A DNA stretch of 64,000 nt, from contig CAADRB010000061.1 of the NCBI GenBank assembly GCA_900708905.1, forward strand, positions 754,127 through 818,126, written 5' to 3'. Source of the DNA: Hymenolepis diminuta (Eukaryota; Platyhelminthes; Cestoda; Cyclophyllidea; Hymenolepididae). Shown here piece by piece: positions 50,401 to 63,691 of the stretch. A program made the position numbers and the translations under genes. A model generated the notes under the pieces. It ran no database searches, had not been told where the DNA came from, and was given only the letters and a program-made list of their open reading frames with translations. Numbering within the stretch: the stretch's first letter is position 1; each line of letters opens with the position of its first letter.

Positions 50401-52225
50401 ATAATTTTGGTAAAACTATTGCATCGTAAATTTAAAATACTTTAAAATAGGTAGCCGGACAGTCAATCCAATGTGACCTTATTCTTGTAATCAATTAATG
50501 ATTAGTGAACACGGATTTAAAAGAATTAATTAGAATTAAATATTTTCGTGTGCGTTATAGTAAGGAATGACTGAAAACAGATTTAAAGTTCAACTCAATT
50601 TATTCAATTATTTTATTTAATATGGTTTATTATTGAATAGATTTCAAACTTTTAATTCATGAACGTTTCTTCTATAATCAGTATTGACATGGAAATTAGA
50701 ATATCATGCTATTAATTTTTTTGAAATAACGTTTCCTTTTATTTAAATTGGACTCATGCCACTTCGCACATATTGTACTTAAATTGCTACTTAAGAAAAC
50801 TTTAAAAAGCCAATACGAATTTTTGCAAAATTATATTAATAAGCGCGAATTTAACTAATCTCCAGTGAGTCCTTAGGTTTTATAATGATTAGTTTCGTAA
50901 GAGGCCTCACCGATTTTAGCTTACTGAAATGGACATCTTTATTCATTGTTTTTATATCTTTACTATAGGGATATTATAAAGCATTCTGTTTGTATTTATT
51001 AGAATTACACTAAGAAACGTTTCTGTGAAGAAGCAAGATAACTTATGCTTTTTCAACTGGGTAATTTAATGTAGGAAGCTGTGCGAGATAATTATAACCT
51101 CCATGCTCCGAAATCTAGAACTCCTTAATATACACCAATACCGCATAAGTTTTCGCGCATAAAAGTGAATGCATTTAATTCTCTTATATGCATAATAAGG
51201 CATATCTAATTTATGCATTTTCTAACTTATTCCGATATTTGTCAAAAATTGAGTAGAGGAACGAACAGATCTTCGGGTTAGGATAACTACTAAGGGCTGC
51301 CAGCTAAAGTCTAGTTACAGCAACAACAGTTACAGATTAGGACACTAAGAGCTGACTAGGCCAAAATGTATTGATCAGGCCACAATGGGGATTCAAGCGG
51401 GCAGGAGGGAGAGATGAGGAAGAAAGGCGATGAGAAGGGAGCGTAGGAGCAGGTGTATGACAAGCGTGTGTTTGTCCGTGAGTGCGAGTGGAAGTATAAA
51501 AACAGTTTATATGAGTCATTTGAGCAAGGACGTGCGTGAGAACACGAGTGCAGTGTGCCTTTTTAATGAAACAGGATGGTTATAGGATAGAGGAGTCGAT
51601 AGACGCGTTTAGATAAGACAGATAAGGAGTTTGCGTCATGGAGACTTAAGGATGTAATTGTGGCTTCGTGGATGTAAAACCGAAGTATTTTCAAAGAGGA
51701 TGCGGATAAAAAGTAATTTTGAAAGTGCATAGGAGTTCATCCTTCAGCCTCTCCCCGGTCTTGAGGTACATAGAGGCTACACAAATTTCTGGTTTTGAAG
51801 TGATCTAAACGTAACTGTACTATTCAAGCCAAATGTCTCACTCTTCGGGAGGTCGTAGGAATTAGACGAGGGAACCGAAACTTGCATATGACGGTAGAAT
51901 AGAATATTGTAAAGATGGTAAACACAAAAATGAATAGGAACCTAGGACGTAGGATAGTTAATCAAAATGTTATGAATCACAGGCAGTCAATAGGAAATGT
52001 GGAATACAAAAATAAAAAGGGAGGGTTATTTTAAAATAATGAAGGGCAGATAATTAAAGGCGAATGAAAGCATATGAATTTGTGGGAAAGTGGAGTTTGG
52101 AATAGTTCGGTTGCTTTACTTTCGGGCTGATGGTTGCATCCGTCCTGAGACGTTTCTTCATTTTTGTCTGTTGCCTGCAGCAACTTTACTTCATATTGAA
52201 TGGAAGTAATGTGAGGATATTAGGA
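41479..52225. other. Long AT-rich gene-free region
   Basis: No gene is supported over about 10.7 kb. It includes an R4 repeat copy (43780-44040). Isolated frames with protein-like composition occur at 43692-43895 and 45279-45473, but they have no recognised homologue, splice context or conserved motif. From about 46.6 kb the sequence is especially AT-rich. At 51.34-51.55 kb it becomes GC-richer and pyrimidine-rich on the minus strand, leading into the coding remnant at 52.2 kb. Confidence 0.5.
43780..44040 (+). repeat. Dispersed repeat R4, copy 2
   Basis: The partner of 36540-36795, with best identity near 43943-43990 (CCTACCGATGCGCTTTGAATAC). Same orientation, ends undefined. Confidence 0.4.
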
Positions 52226-52957
52226 TTAGGAGACTGTGATAGTATTTCTGAAGAGGGAGGTGAATAGGATAGTATAAACTTCCTTGATTAGGCTGATTTT
52301 GCAGATGTTGACGCCTGAAGAACATGACGAAACTGTTTGAGGTTTTAAAAATTCGGTGTCAATTAGTCGAACTATTGCAGCGTAGTAGTGTTGGAGTTGT
52401 CTGGTAGCATTTGTTGTAAATATTGACACTGTTTCCAATTGGGACACTTTTGGAGGAACTGTCTTTTCAGGTTTCCTAGTGTTTTTTTGCCTTGCTAGTC
52501 TCTTATAGATGGCTGGTACTTTTTCGGGCAGGCAGTGCTGCTTCTCTCCTCGTACAAAATCGAAGTCACCGGCAATAGATGGAAATTCTTTGGAGTGTTC
52601 TGGATTAGGAATATGAACTGCTCTGCATCAAATTCCGTTTATGAGCTGATTAAAGTGGATAACGAATCATCGCTGTCCGTTTGAGCAGAATTCGGCTCTG
52701 GATTATCCCTTTTGTGCTTGTGGTTCATAAGCTCCTTGCGAGCCGTTTAATAAATTCTAATTTTGGTCCCTCCATGCGCTCCAACTTGTGGTCGGCATAT
52801 GGTTTTCTGAGAATACTGCTGGTGTTAGACCCTTGAGGAGGCAGGCTAATCACACTTACTGGCTGATCTTTTCGTAAGCTCAAAACTGTCTTAAAGAATA
52901 AGAAACCTCTGGAATATAGTGTCTACCGAAACTGGGAATGGTGAAATCACCTGCCAT
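52226..52957 (-). pseudogene. Frameshifted, apparently intronless coding remnant of unknown gene
   Basis: I cannot name the parent gene. Reading the minus strand from an ATG at 52957, successive frames give protein-like blocks: MAGDFTIPSFGRHYIPEVSY, then RKDQPVSVISLPPQGSNTSS and HKLERMEGPKLEFIKRLA. After a one-base shift come KELMNHKHKRDNPEPNSAQT and a stop. Another shift follows, then HIPNPEHSKEFPSIAGDFDF, PAIYKRLARQKNTRKPEKT and an open frame to the stop at 52226. The second shift lies within about 22 bases between overlapping frames, too short for an intron, so it is a true frameshift. Higher GC than its surroundings and lack of clear introns suggest a processed copy, though I see no poly(A) tail. 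A real gene with sequencing errors is an alternative. Confidence 0.5.
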
Positions 52958-55900
52958 TGCGAGTTCTTATAGGGTGAAACATTCGCTAGAGCTAGAGTAA
53001 GAACTAACGGCTGGCAGCCAACAACTAACAATAACTTTCTATCATAAGTAATTTCAATGCCGATTGATCTAGTTTTATAGATAAAGTAGACGAGTATTTA
53101 ATATCTGACAATTTCTTATAAGTTTCTTTAACAAAAACGAAAAATTGCTCTATATTTAGTTATCAAATGTGACTGATATTGGTCAAAATCGTTGCCTTAT
53201 TTCGACACATTAATCGATTTGACGTGACCTTTCAAAATATATTTACATTATTCATTTTTCTGGATATTAATATGCTATGTTAAATTTCTAGTCATATTTT
53301 ATAAGTTTAGAGAATGTATATCGGGAATCCAACATTCTATCGGACTTATCTTTTAACCTCGTTAATTTGTAAGGCCCAAATACAAACTGATCCTTCAATA
53401 ATTTTCATTCAGATACATCAGATTAATCAATGAAAATCAGAAGATTATATTGAGAGTAAAAATTTGACAAAAAGCGCTTATCCTTTACAAAAGCACTTAC
53501 GATGGAAAAGAATGTGGAATTAGAAAGTTGTTATGACTCCAGCTATTTCTGTATAACTCAAATAACAGTGGTTTGCGTTTTGTTTTTTTAGACCCTCACG
53601 GCTCAAATATTTTTGAGCATTCTGTTTATAGTCAAAACAAACTTAAACCACGCTTTGATCAAAGTCACAAGTATTGTTTTTTAGGAGGAGAGGTTTGCAT
53701 TTAGCATGCATTTTTAGATGACACAAAAATATATTATTTCAAATAAGACGAGTCCGACAGAATTCGTATAAAAGTTGTGCGTAAATAAATGTCCGTTAGA
53801 TACAAATTATTGTCACGAATAAGCGTCTCTTATCAAAAATTTTTATTCTTTTCGAAATTCCGACTTTATTTTTTTCCAAATAGTCTTCGACCAAATTGAA
53901 ACTCCTATTTATAGATGTCCTTCTAATTAATAATACAGATGAAAAAGGAAAAAAACGAAGATATTTTGAGCTACTTAAACGAGATAAGAGTAGTCAGACT
54001 ATAAAACTTTTCAATGGGCACATCTATTTGAGAACGGACAACCATAAATACTAACTTTTTTATAAATGACATGAAAAAATTTTTAATGAAACAAGCATTT
54101 CTAAACAAATAAAGTTTAAAACACAAGTTGATATTACCTTGGGTCATATTACTCTTTGACTTAAATAATCGACAATCAAGAAGGTGCGTGGGAAGCTTGA
54201 TCGCATAGCAATTCATCGAGTGCCGTAAAGCCGACGGTAGTTTATAGGTTACAAGACCTCTTTAATAGAACAATCGCAAGAACATTATTTATTCCCAAAA
54301 TTTGCTTATTTATTCTCTAGCTTCAAAAGAGTTCTAATTAATTGTGTCAAAAGCCAAGTTATTGTTGACAATTAAAATAGTGTCAGTTAATAAGTTTATC
54401 ATATATTATTTCACTTCTTAGTTTAGACAACGAAAATAGATTCTCTACTTATGTTAAACTTTGGTTTGTTGTAACCATTTTATTCACCTATAGCATAATG
54501 TGATAATATATAAATTTGTGTGGTTATATTTTTATATTTGACATGATAGATTTTAATATTTGTCGTTTGAGGCAAATGTAATAAATATTTGGCTTTGTCA
54601 GGCTGATAGTCCGGCTTAAAAAGGCGGTAATCAAATCTGAAATTAATCGTGGTATATTCGATTAGTAGTTAATAAAAAAAATTACCGCTTCGATGCTCTG
54701 TTAAAATGTCAAAGAGAGTGGAGTAACTGTCCCTTATTTATCCTGAGCCAAACGTGATGCAAGGTTTTCTAATTTTAGTAAAATAGTCCTTATTATGATA
54801 TTGGAAGTGAATGTGAAATAATGGGTTGTTTAAATAGTTGGCTCTATTGTTCCTCGACAGTTTAGAAATTTATTGACCGAAATGAGCTTTTCCAATATTG
54901 TAAAGTTGAAGACCTGTTGTGATGTCTCACTTTTCCAATTTTCCGCATTTTACTTTCCTCATTTATCCTGCAAGCGTCATACTGAAGCATTAAATTTTTT
55001 GAGCACAGTTTTTAGGTTTAAATTCAACTGACCATTTTTGCCAATCAAATATACTAAATATATCATTATTATTGTTGCACTTTACGTGGAAGCGATAATG
55101 TCTGAATTTTTCCTGATTTCTTTGTTATCATGTGGATCGAAAGCTCTTTAAAATATTTTTTAATGACAGATGCTATCACCTGAAATGCAATATTATACCT
55201 AAAATAGCACAAAATTTTCACGCTTGTAATTTTTAACAATAGGAACTTGAGAAAGTAATTGCTGAGTCTGAGCACTTTTAAATGAATGAAATATTGGTTT
55301 TTGATGAATTTCTTGCTAAAATTATCCTAAAATAGGTGAATATGGCAAATTTATGCTACAAATAGTGAAAATGAAACAACTTTTAGTAAATGATAATTTT
55401 TTAAAATGATAAATTATAAAAAACTTTGCAACTGTTTTAAAGGCCAGTATTGATTCTAAAAGTAAAGCGCTTTTATAATCAAATTATCTTTAAAATTTAT
55501 CTTTATCTTTAAAATATATTTTCTGTGAGCATGTATAACACTGGAGATAATAAGGCCATTTTATTATTATTTCATTTCTCCGCTAATCTTCTAAATACTG
55601 TTCCCAATATTTTTATTTGGCATTTCTTTGTGACTTACAACACTTTATTCACCCCTATTTCGCCATTTTTTAGGACCGATTTTTCTTAGAAATCGTCAAA
55701 TTAACCAAACGAGTTTAAATAGTAATGGTTTTTCACAACTATGTCAGCCTAAGCGTTATTTCACTCTAAAATAAATAGATTAATTCAAAACGAATAAAGT
55801 ATTTTTCCAAATATGAAAGGACCTTTATTTGCCAAATTCCGAAATTCAATTTCTCAACCTTGCCTGGCTGATAATAGATCCTCTTAAAAACAGTGATGAC

Positions 55901-58900
55901 TCCATTAACTGGGACACGAGTAGTAATTCTTCATAAACAGAAAGCACGGGCAATAAAGTGATATAATGTTATTTTGACTATATTTTTATTGATTTTCATT
56001 ATTCAAAGCTATTTATTGGGCAACTTTAACAACTGATAGAATATTTTTGATTAATCGCCTATTTATCAAATCGAAATCTTAATTTCGGAATACGCTCAAC
56101 CAGAAGACTGATTTAGCCTATTAAAAGGTTTCATGATACTTGACATGGAAGGTTATTCTGCGGCCGCCTACATTCTACTACACCTGTTTTTGACTCAAAC
56201 TAATTGAAACGGATGTACATCGATCTTGTTACCTCTGTTTTTACAAACGTTTACTTTGACCTGTGACCGGCAACGTTTTAACTAGTTTTCATCGTGGGTG
56301 TGGTATATTAACGAAGAATGATACCCGCCTTCTACGGCTTCGTGTATTCCTACGCTTTGGTTTCTTTTTTTCTGGAGCTCTAATAACTAATTCCTTCCCT
56401 GTTATCTGTAATAACAATACTTAACTATCGATGACTTATTTTCGTTGTCCTCGCGTCCCATCAAACAGGACTTCTATATTTTTGTGTTAATATGTAAATG
56501 TTATGCTGTCTCTGACAGTCACAGTAACGGAAAGAGAAACCATCTCCAATAAGTTGTGAAAAGAGATGAGTGTCAAGAGTAAGCAAGTAATAAGTTTAGA
56601 ACATCATGCATTTTACTTTATTTATATCAGTTAAGCAGAAAGTTGTTAACTTTACTTATAAGAAGTATGGTTGACTTTGTAATGTCCTAAAATTTCAAAA
56701 TAATAATTTTTTCTCGGATTCACAAGTGAGGTTTTGTCATACATCCCTAATAATTCCTGAAATTCAACCAATAGAAACTTATATGTCAGCCCAACAATAT
56801 TTTTCATGACATTCAGGAATGTTAATATTTAGATAATTTTATTATTTATATTAGGCAACGTTTTAGGAGGAAATACAACTGCTTGACTCAATTTTGAGCC
56901 ATCTGAATTAACTAAAAGTCAGACAAAATCCTGCCTGTCAAAATGTGCAAAATGTAATCCGAAAATAACTTTTTAATCCAGTGGAAGAATAATGGAAAAA
57001 TCTCCTAATATAGGCAAATGTTTACTCAAATAGAAAAACCCCTTGATATTCAGTTTTGTCATTGTAGAATAGCTTCTGTTTCAATTTACGTCAAAATATT
57101 TAACACTTTAATTTGTTCCTGAAACTAAATTTAAACACAAAACCGAGTATTATTTCTAATTGAGTAACAAACGAAAGATGTCCATTTGGAAAATGTGTCG
57201 AGGACAAATATTAAGGACTTGCGTCCAACTTGGGTGAAAATTGTTCTGTGAAATCTGCGTTAAAATCTTGTAAACTGCTATAGTTCATGCAATATCATTT
57301 ACCGTCGGAGGAAGAAATGAATTGATGTGGCAAGACAATGGATCATCGAGATCAAACAACTGGTCAATAAACGCCAAAATTTGCTGATAAGAATTTGATC
57401 AGTAATCTGGGGAATAAATTAAGTATCTAGGAACGCGGAGTAGTGAACTGCCATTTATATGAATTTTCTAAAAGCCGAATTAGATAATCAAATAAAATAA
57501 CTCCATTGACAATTTATTTTCCATCCCCTCATTTTGTCCCTTATCAAATTTTACCAAATTTCAGAAGTATTGACAAATTTTTGAATGTTTCTTCATTGAT
57601 TTGGGGTATAATATTTAACTAATTAAAATTGAGCCTTACAAGTTCATTATCAGGTTTATAGAAATCTTATGAGTTTAAATAAAATTAGAGAAAATTCCAT
57701 GTTTAATATCTATTAAAAACTTGAAAAATATTACATTTTTGATCAGGAAAAGGTTATTGTTGTGTTCTTTTGATTGATTGGTTTCGTTTATTTTTTTCTA
57801 GTTTATCATATTTTGGTTCACAGTTTAACATAAACGAATTTTAATTTTGTTTCAAGCATTTTGTTTAAATAATACTGAATAAAATGCTCTACTGGAGCAC
57901 TAAAACATGATGTCGTAAGGAATCTGTTTTTCTACTATTATCACAACACAGCAGAGTCTAAATTTGTTAAGATACCTCCCTCAACATATGTATTAAGTCC
58001 CAAAACGAGATAATAATAACCGGCTTAACAGATCATCTTGTGTCTTTCATTACCTAATAACTGTTTCATTTTTCGGAAATTAGATAGTTAATGAATATGC
58101 CATAAAATATGTGCTTCCATTTTTAAAATTTATATTAGACAATGTAAAGTTAAAACCATACAATTTGAATGCTTTTGTAAGGCTTTGAATTGAATTTAAT
58201 CCAAGCAAAGCCATAATTTGTGACTCCAATGTAATCGTATCTATCATAACCACTTAGGTTAGTTGAGAAGTCTTTCAAATATAAAAATTTTGTTCAAAAT
58301 CTGAATGCTGTCAAATCAACAGAATTAAACTTCAAATAATTCTGTTATATTTATATAGGCTATTACCTTGTCAAGTGCTTAACTATTCCTCTTAAATACA
58401 AATATTCATCTGGAAAAGAACGCTATATTTTTCAAAAAATAGCAGTGCAATCTGGATTTATATCAACAGTTTCAGTTTGTTCGAATGAAATTTTATAAAT
58501 CACATGATGCTTTTAATATTAATTTAAAGGAATTAATGTCATTAAAAGCTTGTAAGAACTAAACTGATTAGAATTTTTTTCAGCCGGAAATAATTTTAAC
58601 GTCCAAAGTGAAACTGAAGGAAAAATAGCAATCGTAAAACGTTGATGGGAAGCTGATTATGTATTAATCAGGAATGAAAAATCATATATGCCGAGTTATA
58701 TATAACCAAGTGAGTTTATTGTTTTCATTCTGAGGCAATTGAAGGGCGACTTTGTATAAATAATTAAAAATGATATCTAAAGTACCGATCGGTGCCTAAG
58801 ACACGTTAAAATGATTTCCCAATAATAATGACAAAATAAATGATAATAAACTGCGTTTACTATGCTGGTCATTTTCTGTTTTTGGTAAAATCAAGCGCTA

Positions 58901-59673
58901 ACTGTAAATTGTCGAACCTGAAATTCTTGCGATCTCAGTAAAAGAAGACAATGATACTATTGTGAAAACATGAACGTAAAGAGGCTATTTATTTTTTATT
59001 TCATGGCAAAGTTAAAACATAAACTGCCTACAGTCCCTTCGAATATTATGTAATTGGCAGACTCAAGCATAGCAGTTGCTCAATTCTGCATATTAATCTA
59101 TTTTTTGTCAAAGTCAAACTTAATCACAAGTCGCTACCCGAAATTTGATAACCTTTTTCTCATCTGATTTGATTATGAAATGGCATAAACCAGTATAGGT
59201 ATCCACATTTTTCACTTTTATTTATAATACGAGAAAATAAACTAATATTTTACGTTTTATTCAAATGCGTGAAAATTGTGGCAAGTCGGTTTCAATGCCA
59301 ACACCCATCAGAATGGATAACTTCATGTTCAAGATGGCTTTGAATAAAAATGTATTTAAAAAATCTAACCATATTCAATTATTTAAATTTTAATGGAAAA
59401 ACAAATGCTGCAGGGTAAAATATTTTTTTGAGATTAAGCAGCTCCTTTTTTCAGGTTGTTAAATATTTATTTTTACAAAATCTCAATGCAAATAACGCTA
59501 TCAGCTTAATTCTACTTGTATTTCTCTTTTATTTATTTGTAAGCAACTTCAAACTGAAGTATTGCATTGGATAGTCTTTTTAGAATGTTGAATAAAATTT
59601 AATACATTTTTTCACAATAGACACGGGAAATTCTAATTTTTATGGAATAAAAGTGCCTTGAGCAATCTAATAT
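52958..59673. other. AT-rich gene-free region
   Basis: Very AT-rich sequence with no supportable gene or RNA. One R2 repeat copy lies at 57308-57475. Open frames at 53971-54216 and 55069-55275 are short and have the hydrophobic, low-complexity composition expected of chance frames in AT-rich DNA. Confidence 0.55.
57308..57475 (+). repeat. Dispersed repeat R2, copy 6
   Basis: GAAGAAATGAATTGATGTGGC, then CAATGGATCATCGAGA, GTCAATAAACGCC, ATCAGTAATCTGGGGAATAA and TAGTGAACTGCCATTTATA align with the copies at 35.4 and 40.6 kb in order and orientation. Confidence 0.5.
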
Positions 59674-59675
59674 TA

Positions 59676-60931
59676 CAGAGGGTGCATAAGGCATCTGAGA
59701 ACGCATTACGCACTTTTAGAAAAACAGAAAGTGAAATTGTTTGTAGTTGAAACATGCAATTTCTTATAACAAAACAACAAAACATTATATTAATATAGAT
59801 TTAATTCCATATATCCTCCTCCAGTTTCTATCATCGACTCGATTCGAGTCCGAAAGTGGCTGCAAGCTTTGATCAGGTGGCCCTTATTGATGTCTTCCAA
59901 TGCTCGGGGTATTGCTTCCATCAAAGAGGAGAATTCGGAGTTATGGGGATGCTTATTAACTTACATTTAACAGCTTTCCGCTTCACATATAATAATCCTA
60001 AGGATTAAGATCTGGTGAATTAAAAAGCCATAATTTTGGTGTGAAAATTCTCGGCCATCCAATTGTGGGTTTTGAAACCTTTAAGGGATGGAGCCGAATC
60101 TTGTTGGAAGACATAGGGTCTTCCTCCATTGGTTACGCTGTCTATTCACGGCCAAACAACAGTGATTTGAAGTCTCTACATAGGCGTCTGTGAGAAAAAT
60201 TGAGGATTCACGACGTTCTCCTCCCTCACTGCTAACACCGGAAAGCATCAATGTTGCTGGAAAATTCGTGCGTATTGAAGTTGGAAATTCAGTGGGATCT
60301 GCCCGCACTTACCCACCTATCATTTCTTGGAGCGACTTTTTTGGTCCTGATGGGAGTTTTTCGTCGAATGAAATCCAAAGACACTTTTGTTCTTCTGGGT
60401 GTTTCAACATATTTAAGAGCGGTTTTGCATACATTAAATGATTCTCTTGAGTTGTTGTTGTAGACATAAACTGACCTCCCTTAAGAACGTATGAAATTTG
60501 TATTCGAGATCTTGATGAATAACAATCCTTGCTGTTGTTTAAGAAACTTGAAGATGTTTGGCAAGATGTCGCACTGACTTCCCAGGATTTCTGTCGATTG
60601 TACTATGCGCTCTTTTGACAAACTCATGTGTTCTGAGTAGGTGAGTGAGTCAGAGCTTTGCTAATACTATTTTCTCTTGTCCCTGGCTCCCAATTAATCT
60701 CCAATGTTTCTATTCAGTTTCTTTCTAACTTTACAGGCGAAAGATGTGATGCGAAAGGAAATTTCTAAATTTCTGTGTTTCGCTTTTATAGACACTATTC
60801 AGCACGTCTTTTTATTTCATTAGTTAGAGTAATATCTGTCATGAGATCTTCTGACATAAATAATACATTAATGATTATCTGGTTAGTTAAAATTACAGAA
60901 ATATAAGTGTCCTCGGATGCCTCACACCCTG
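59676..60931 (-). mobile_element. Mariner-type DNA transposon with both ends, copy 2
   Basis: 1256 bases flanked by TA on both sides (59674-59675 and 60932-60933), the target duplication expected for Tc1/mariner. The ends are imperfect inverted repeats: CAGAGGGTGCATAAGGCATC inward from the left, and on the minus strand CAGGGTGTGAGGCATCCGAG from the right, continuing as GACAC. The 5' region (minus strand) matches copy 1 at 4.25 kb closely, including the leader around TGTAATTTTAACTAACC. The orientation is opposite to copy 1. The enclosed transposase is broken. Confidence 0.88.
59790..60857 (-). pseudogene. Mariner-type transposase pseudogene
   Basis: Related to the pseudogene at 4323-5380. It begins at ATG 60857-60855 with MSEDLMTDITLTNEIKRR, and a stop follows after AE. 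Further frameshifts and stops break it (for example an open piece at 60308-60081 only). Unlike copy 1 it still encodes the FQQDSAPS motif with the second catalytic Asp (about 60112-60089), and the third Asp in the NP-DY block near 60000 is also present, though a stop sits next to it. Spacing of these two residues is about 34, compatible with DD34D transposases if one frameshift is allowed for. The frame closes with GGYMELNLY at 59790. It is not functional. Confidence 0.82.
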
Positions 60932-61399
60932 TATTTAATACACAGAGTCTTTGTAAGCATTTAAATGAGTGTTCAAAAATCATTACCCGATACACCTGTG
61001 CCGATTCAATCAACAGGGTCAGATATTTAAAACAATAAAAATGCCAAGACTGATAAGATAAATAGATCATATGTTCAAATGATATTGAATATTGTGAACA
61101 TGATCTCATTCAGACGCTCAAAATGGTAAATTTAGGCCCGGAAAAATTGGACGTTGCAAAGTAGATTACTTTTTCTATAAGAAACTTAACAAACTAGGAA
61201 ATCCAGAAGCCAAACGATATTGATATCATTTTCCACCACCCTCATTTCATTCCCACTTACAAATGCCATCCTATTTTCCTTCACGTCGTCATTGATAAGA
61301 GCGATGTCATAAGCAAAATAAAACCAAATATAAAGAAACAAATGTTCCATCGTTTCGGTGATTTTAAGTAAAGGCTAATGTCCTGTTAATGCCATTATT

Positions 61400-61585
61400 G
61401 TTCGTTGACGGCGCATTGGACACACATGCCAGATGTCACAGGTTCATTTCTCATCGGTGTACATCCAGTGAGTGAAATGGTTGCATCTGGCTAACATGGG
61501 GAGGCGGAAAATAAGGATCTCTCACCAGTGAGTTTCCGTGATGGCACTCTCTGCCCAAAACGAGTGTTAAAATCGTTCTCCTAAA
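61400..61585 (+). repeat. SINE-like repeat, plus-strand copy
   Basis: The fullest plus-strand copy. It has a tRNA-like head GTTGACGGCGCATTGGACAC, a B box-like CAGGTTCATTTC (61439-61450), then ATCGGTGTACATCCAGTGAG, GTTGCATCTGGCTAAC, GATCTCTCACCAGTGAGTTT and a tail with CGAGTGTTAAAATCGTTCTC. The block order agrees with the copy at 33.9 kb and, reversed, with those at 7.9, 15.7, 30.2 and 31.6 kb. Confidence 0.55.
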
Positions 61586-63637
61586 TGAGTTTAGGAATTT
61601 GTCTAATAATTATTATTAAAGATAGAAAACTTCTTGCATTTGTTAGCTAATACGTAAAAAGCTTTATTTGAAACAAGACTAGATTAAATTAGTCGAATAA
61701 TAAAAAAGCTAAAGGCACATAGAAGCAGAAGGAAATGCTATTTCACTTTTTATTAGTTCAGCAGAGCGCTGTTGGTACAAAAAATTTTGCGAGTATTAGT
61801 CAATTAGTGCAACAGCGCTATTTCTGCTATTTCCTTCTTTTTCTGCCGAATTTTCTTATAGTTCGACAGCCAAATACACTTTCAAATCTTGTCCTGGTAA
61901 ATTTTGGGAAAGCGGACTTCAACTTTAGCACACGCCCAACCGAAATGGGAAAGGCATATATATTTAGTTTTAATTGTTGGGTTCTTTGTTTGATAAGAGA
62001 ATTTTTTATAAGGAGGCGAATTAAGTTTCCAATTTTGGGGAGAAAAATGGTAGTGGTGTATCTGTTAAGCTCAAATTGATAAATAAATTATTAATATTAA
62101 ATGTCCTAGGCATATCAAAATACTCTTTGATTATGACAGACCTATTGAGAGTTGATTTGAACAAGTATCTTCTACTCATGTTTTGGCAGTGAGATGCCCA
62201 GACAAAGGGATTCAGGAAATTGGATAATGTCTAGACGTATTTATTTTCTCCGTTATTTTTTGTCATGACTATTTTGACACTTCAGAAAAGGCTAAAATGA
62301 GATGTAAACCAGAAGTTCTAAGTATAAAAAGAATCTAAAGAATGAAAAGGAAAACGGCTCCTGTTAGGGAATAAAATAAGCAATTAATGGGAAGAGGAGA
62401 GTAAAAATATTATCTCGTAATCATTAAGGAAACATTGAATTGTTTATCCTATATTCTCGTATACTATCATGAAGAATGTAGTTTGTTTATTAATAACTTA
62501 ATTTTTTGATTTTGTGAATTATCTCCCGACTTCATGGATGAAATCATGATCACGATACTCAAGTCTTGTCAACCGGCTGGTTTGTTTTCATGATGGGCGA
62601 TGGTACTTTGATTTATATCCGTTTTACAGAAAAAAATAAGTAAAGATTATTACCAAGGATTCTTTTAATTGTTGTAATGTCCATTTTCATGTCATCATCG
62701 AAACTTTCAAAATTCACATTCTTCTATCCTCATCACGTATTAAAACGAAGTGAACTTCATGAAAAATATCTCTACATATATAAGTAAGAAACATTTTTAT
62801 AGGTAAATTCAATGCAAAACATTTATTTACATGACAATAAAGACTAAAGCTGTCCTTTTTTACCTCTTATAATGCAAATCTGCCCAAGCGCTAAGATATA
62901 AAACTACTCATTGTGTACGAATTTTACCGAAATAAAGCAGAGTTTTTTCTTAATAGGCATAATAAAATTTTCATAGGGAAAGTGATAAACCACAAATTTT
63001 TCCTGATCCTCGAGTCTTATAGTTTGTTCATACTCATTTCAAAAAACTATTTGCAATTTTGACATTAAGTATATTGCAGGCCTATCACTGAAGTATTTTG
63101 AAGAAAGAAATAAATAAATAAAATAAATAACAGGACGTTACTTTTCGAGCAGAGTTGTGATAATTGTGTAGAAATGGACCAAACTTCTCTGTACTTCTCC
63201 TTATAACAATTCATTTAAAGAAAACGTACTAAATATATTAATAAAGCTACGATTATTATTATCATTGTTCGCTGATGAACCTTTACATGACTGTATTAAT
63301 GATTAATCTTATCAATCAATAAAAAATTATTTTATTGACGTTAAGAAAGCTGGTTGAAAATTCAAAATCAATAAAGTTACTGTCTATGCATTTATATTTT
63401 TATAAGTAATTAGTGCTTTTAATAATTTCATTTTAAATATCATAGTGAATATTTTTTTAATACAGGATTTATCAGTTCATCGCACTCCTAATTTCAGCAC
63501 GAAATTCTGTTAAATAGTAATTTGTGCTTCTTTCTTTTGTTCAAAATTTATTTCAATTTAGCATATGAAGTACAATTTGCTTTTCCTTACAATGAGGGGT
63601 TTCTGCCCTCCAAATGTTTAATTTATTGATATTTCAG

Positions 63638-63691
63638 CTGCAAATATGCGCATTTGTGGGAACTGGATTTCGGAAAGAAAACAATCTCAGT
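63638..63691 (+). CDS. Possible isolated exon
   Basis: The sequence TTGATATTTCAG ends at 63637, and a strong donor (GTAAGT) begins at 63692. They enclose 54 bases that translate without interruption as LQICAFVGTGFRKENNLS. Good splice sites on both sides are the only evidence. The peptide is too short to identify, and a gene would have to continue beyond the window edge. It may be coincidental. Confidence 0.2.

Noticed and set aside
61735..62079. 114-codon frame, the longest in the right flank
   Set aside because: Hydrophobic and Phe-rich, as expected for T-rich sequence. It spans a small inverted pair and has no motif.
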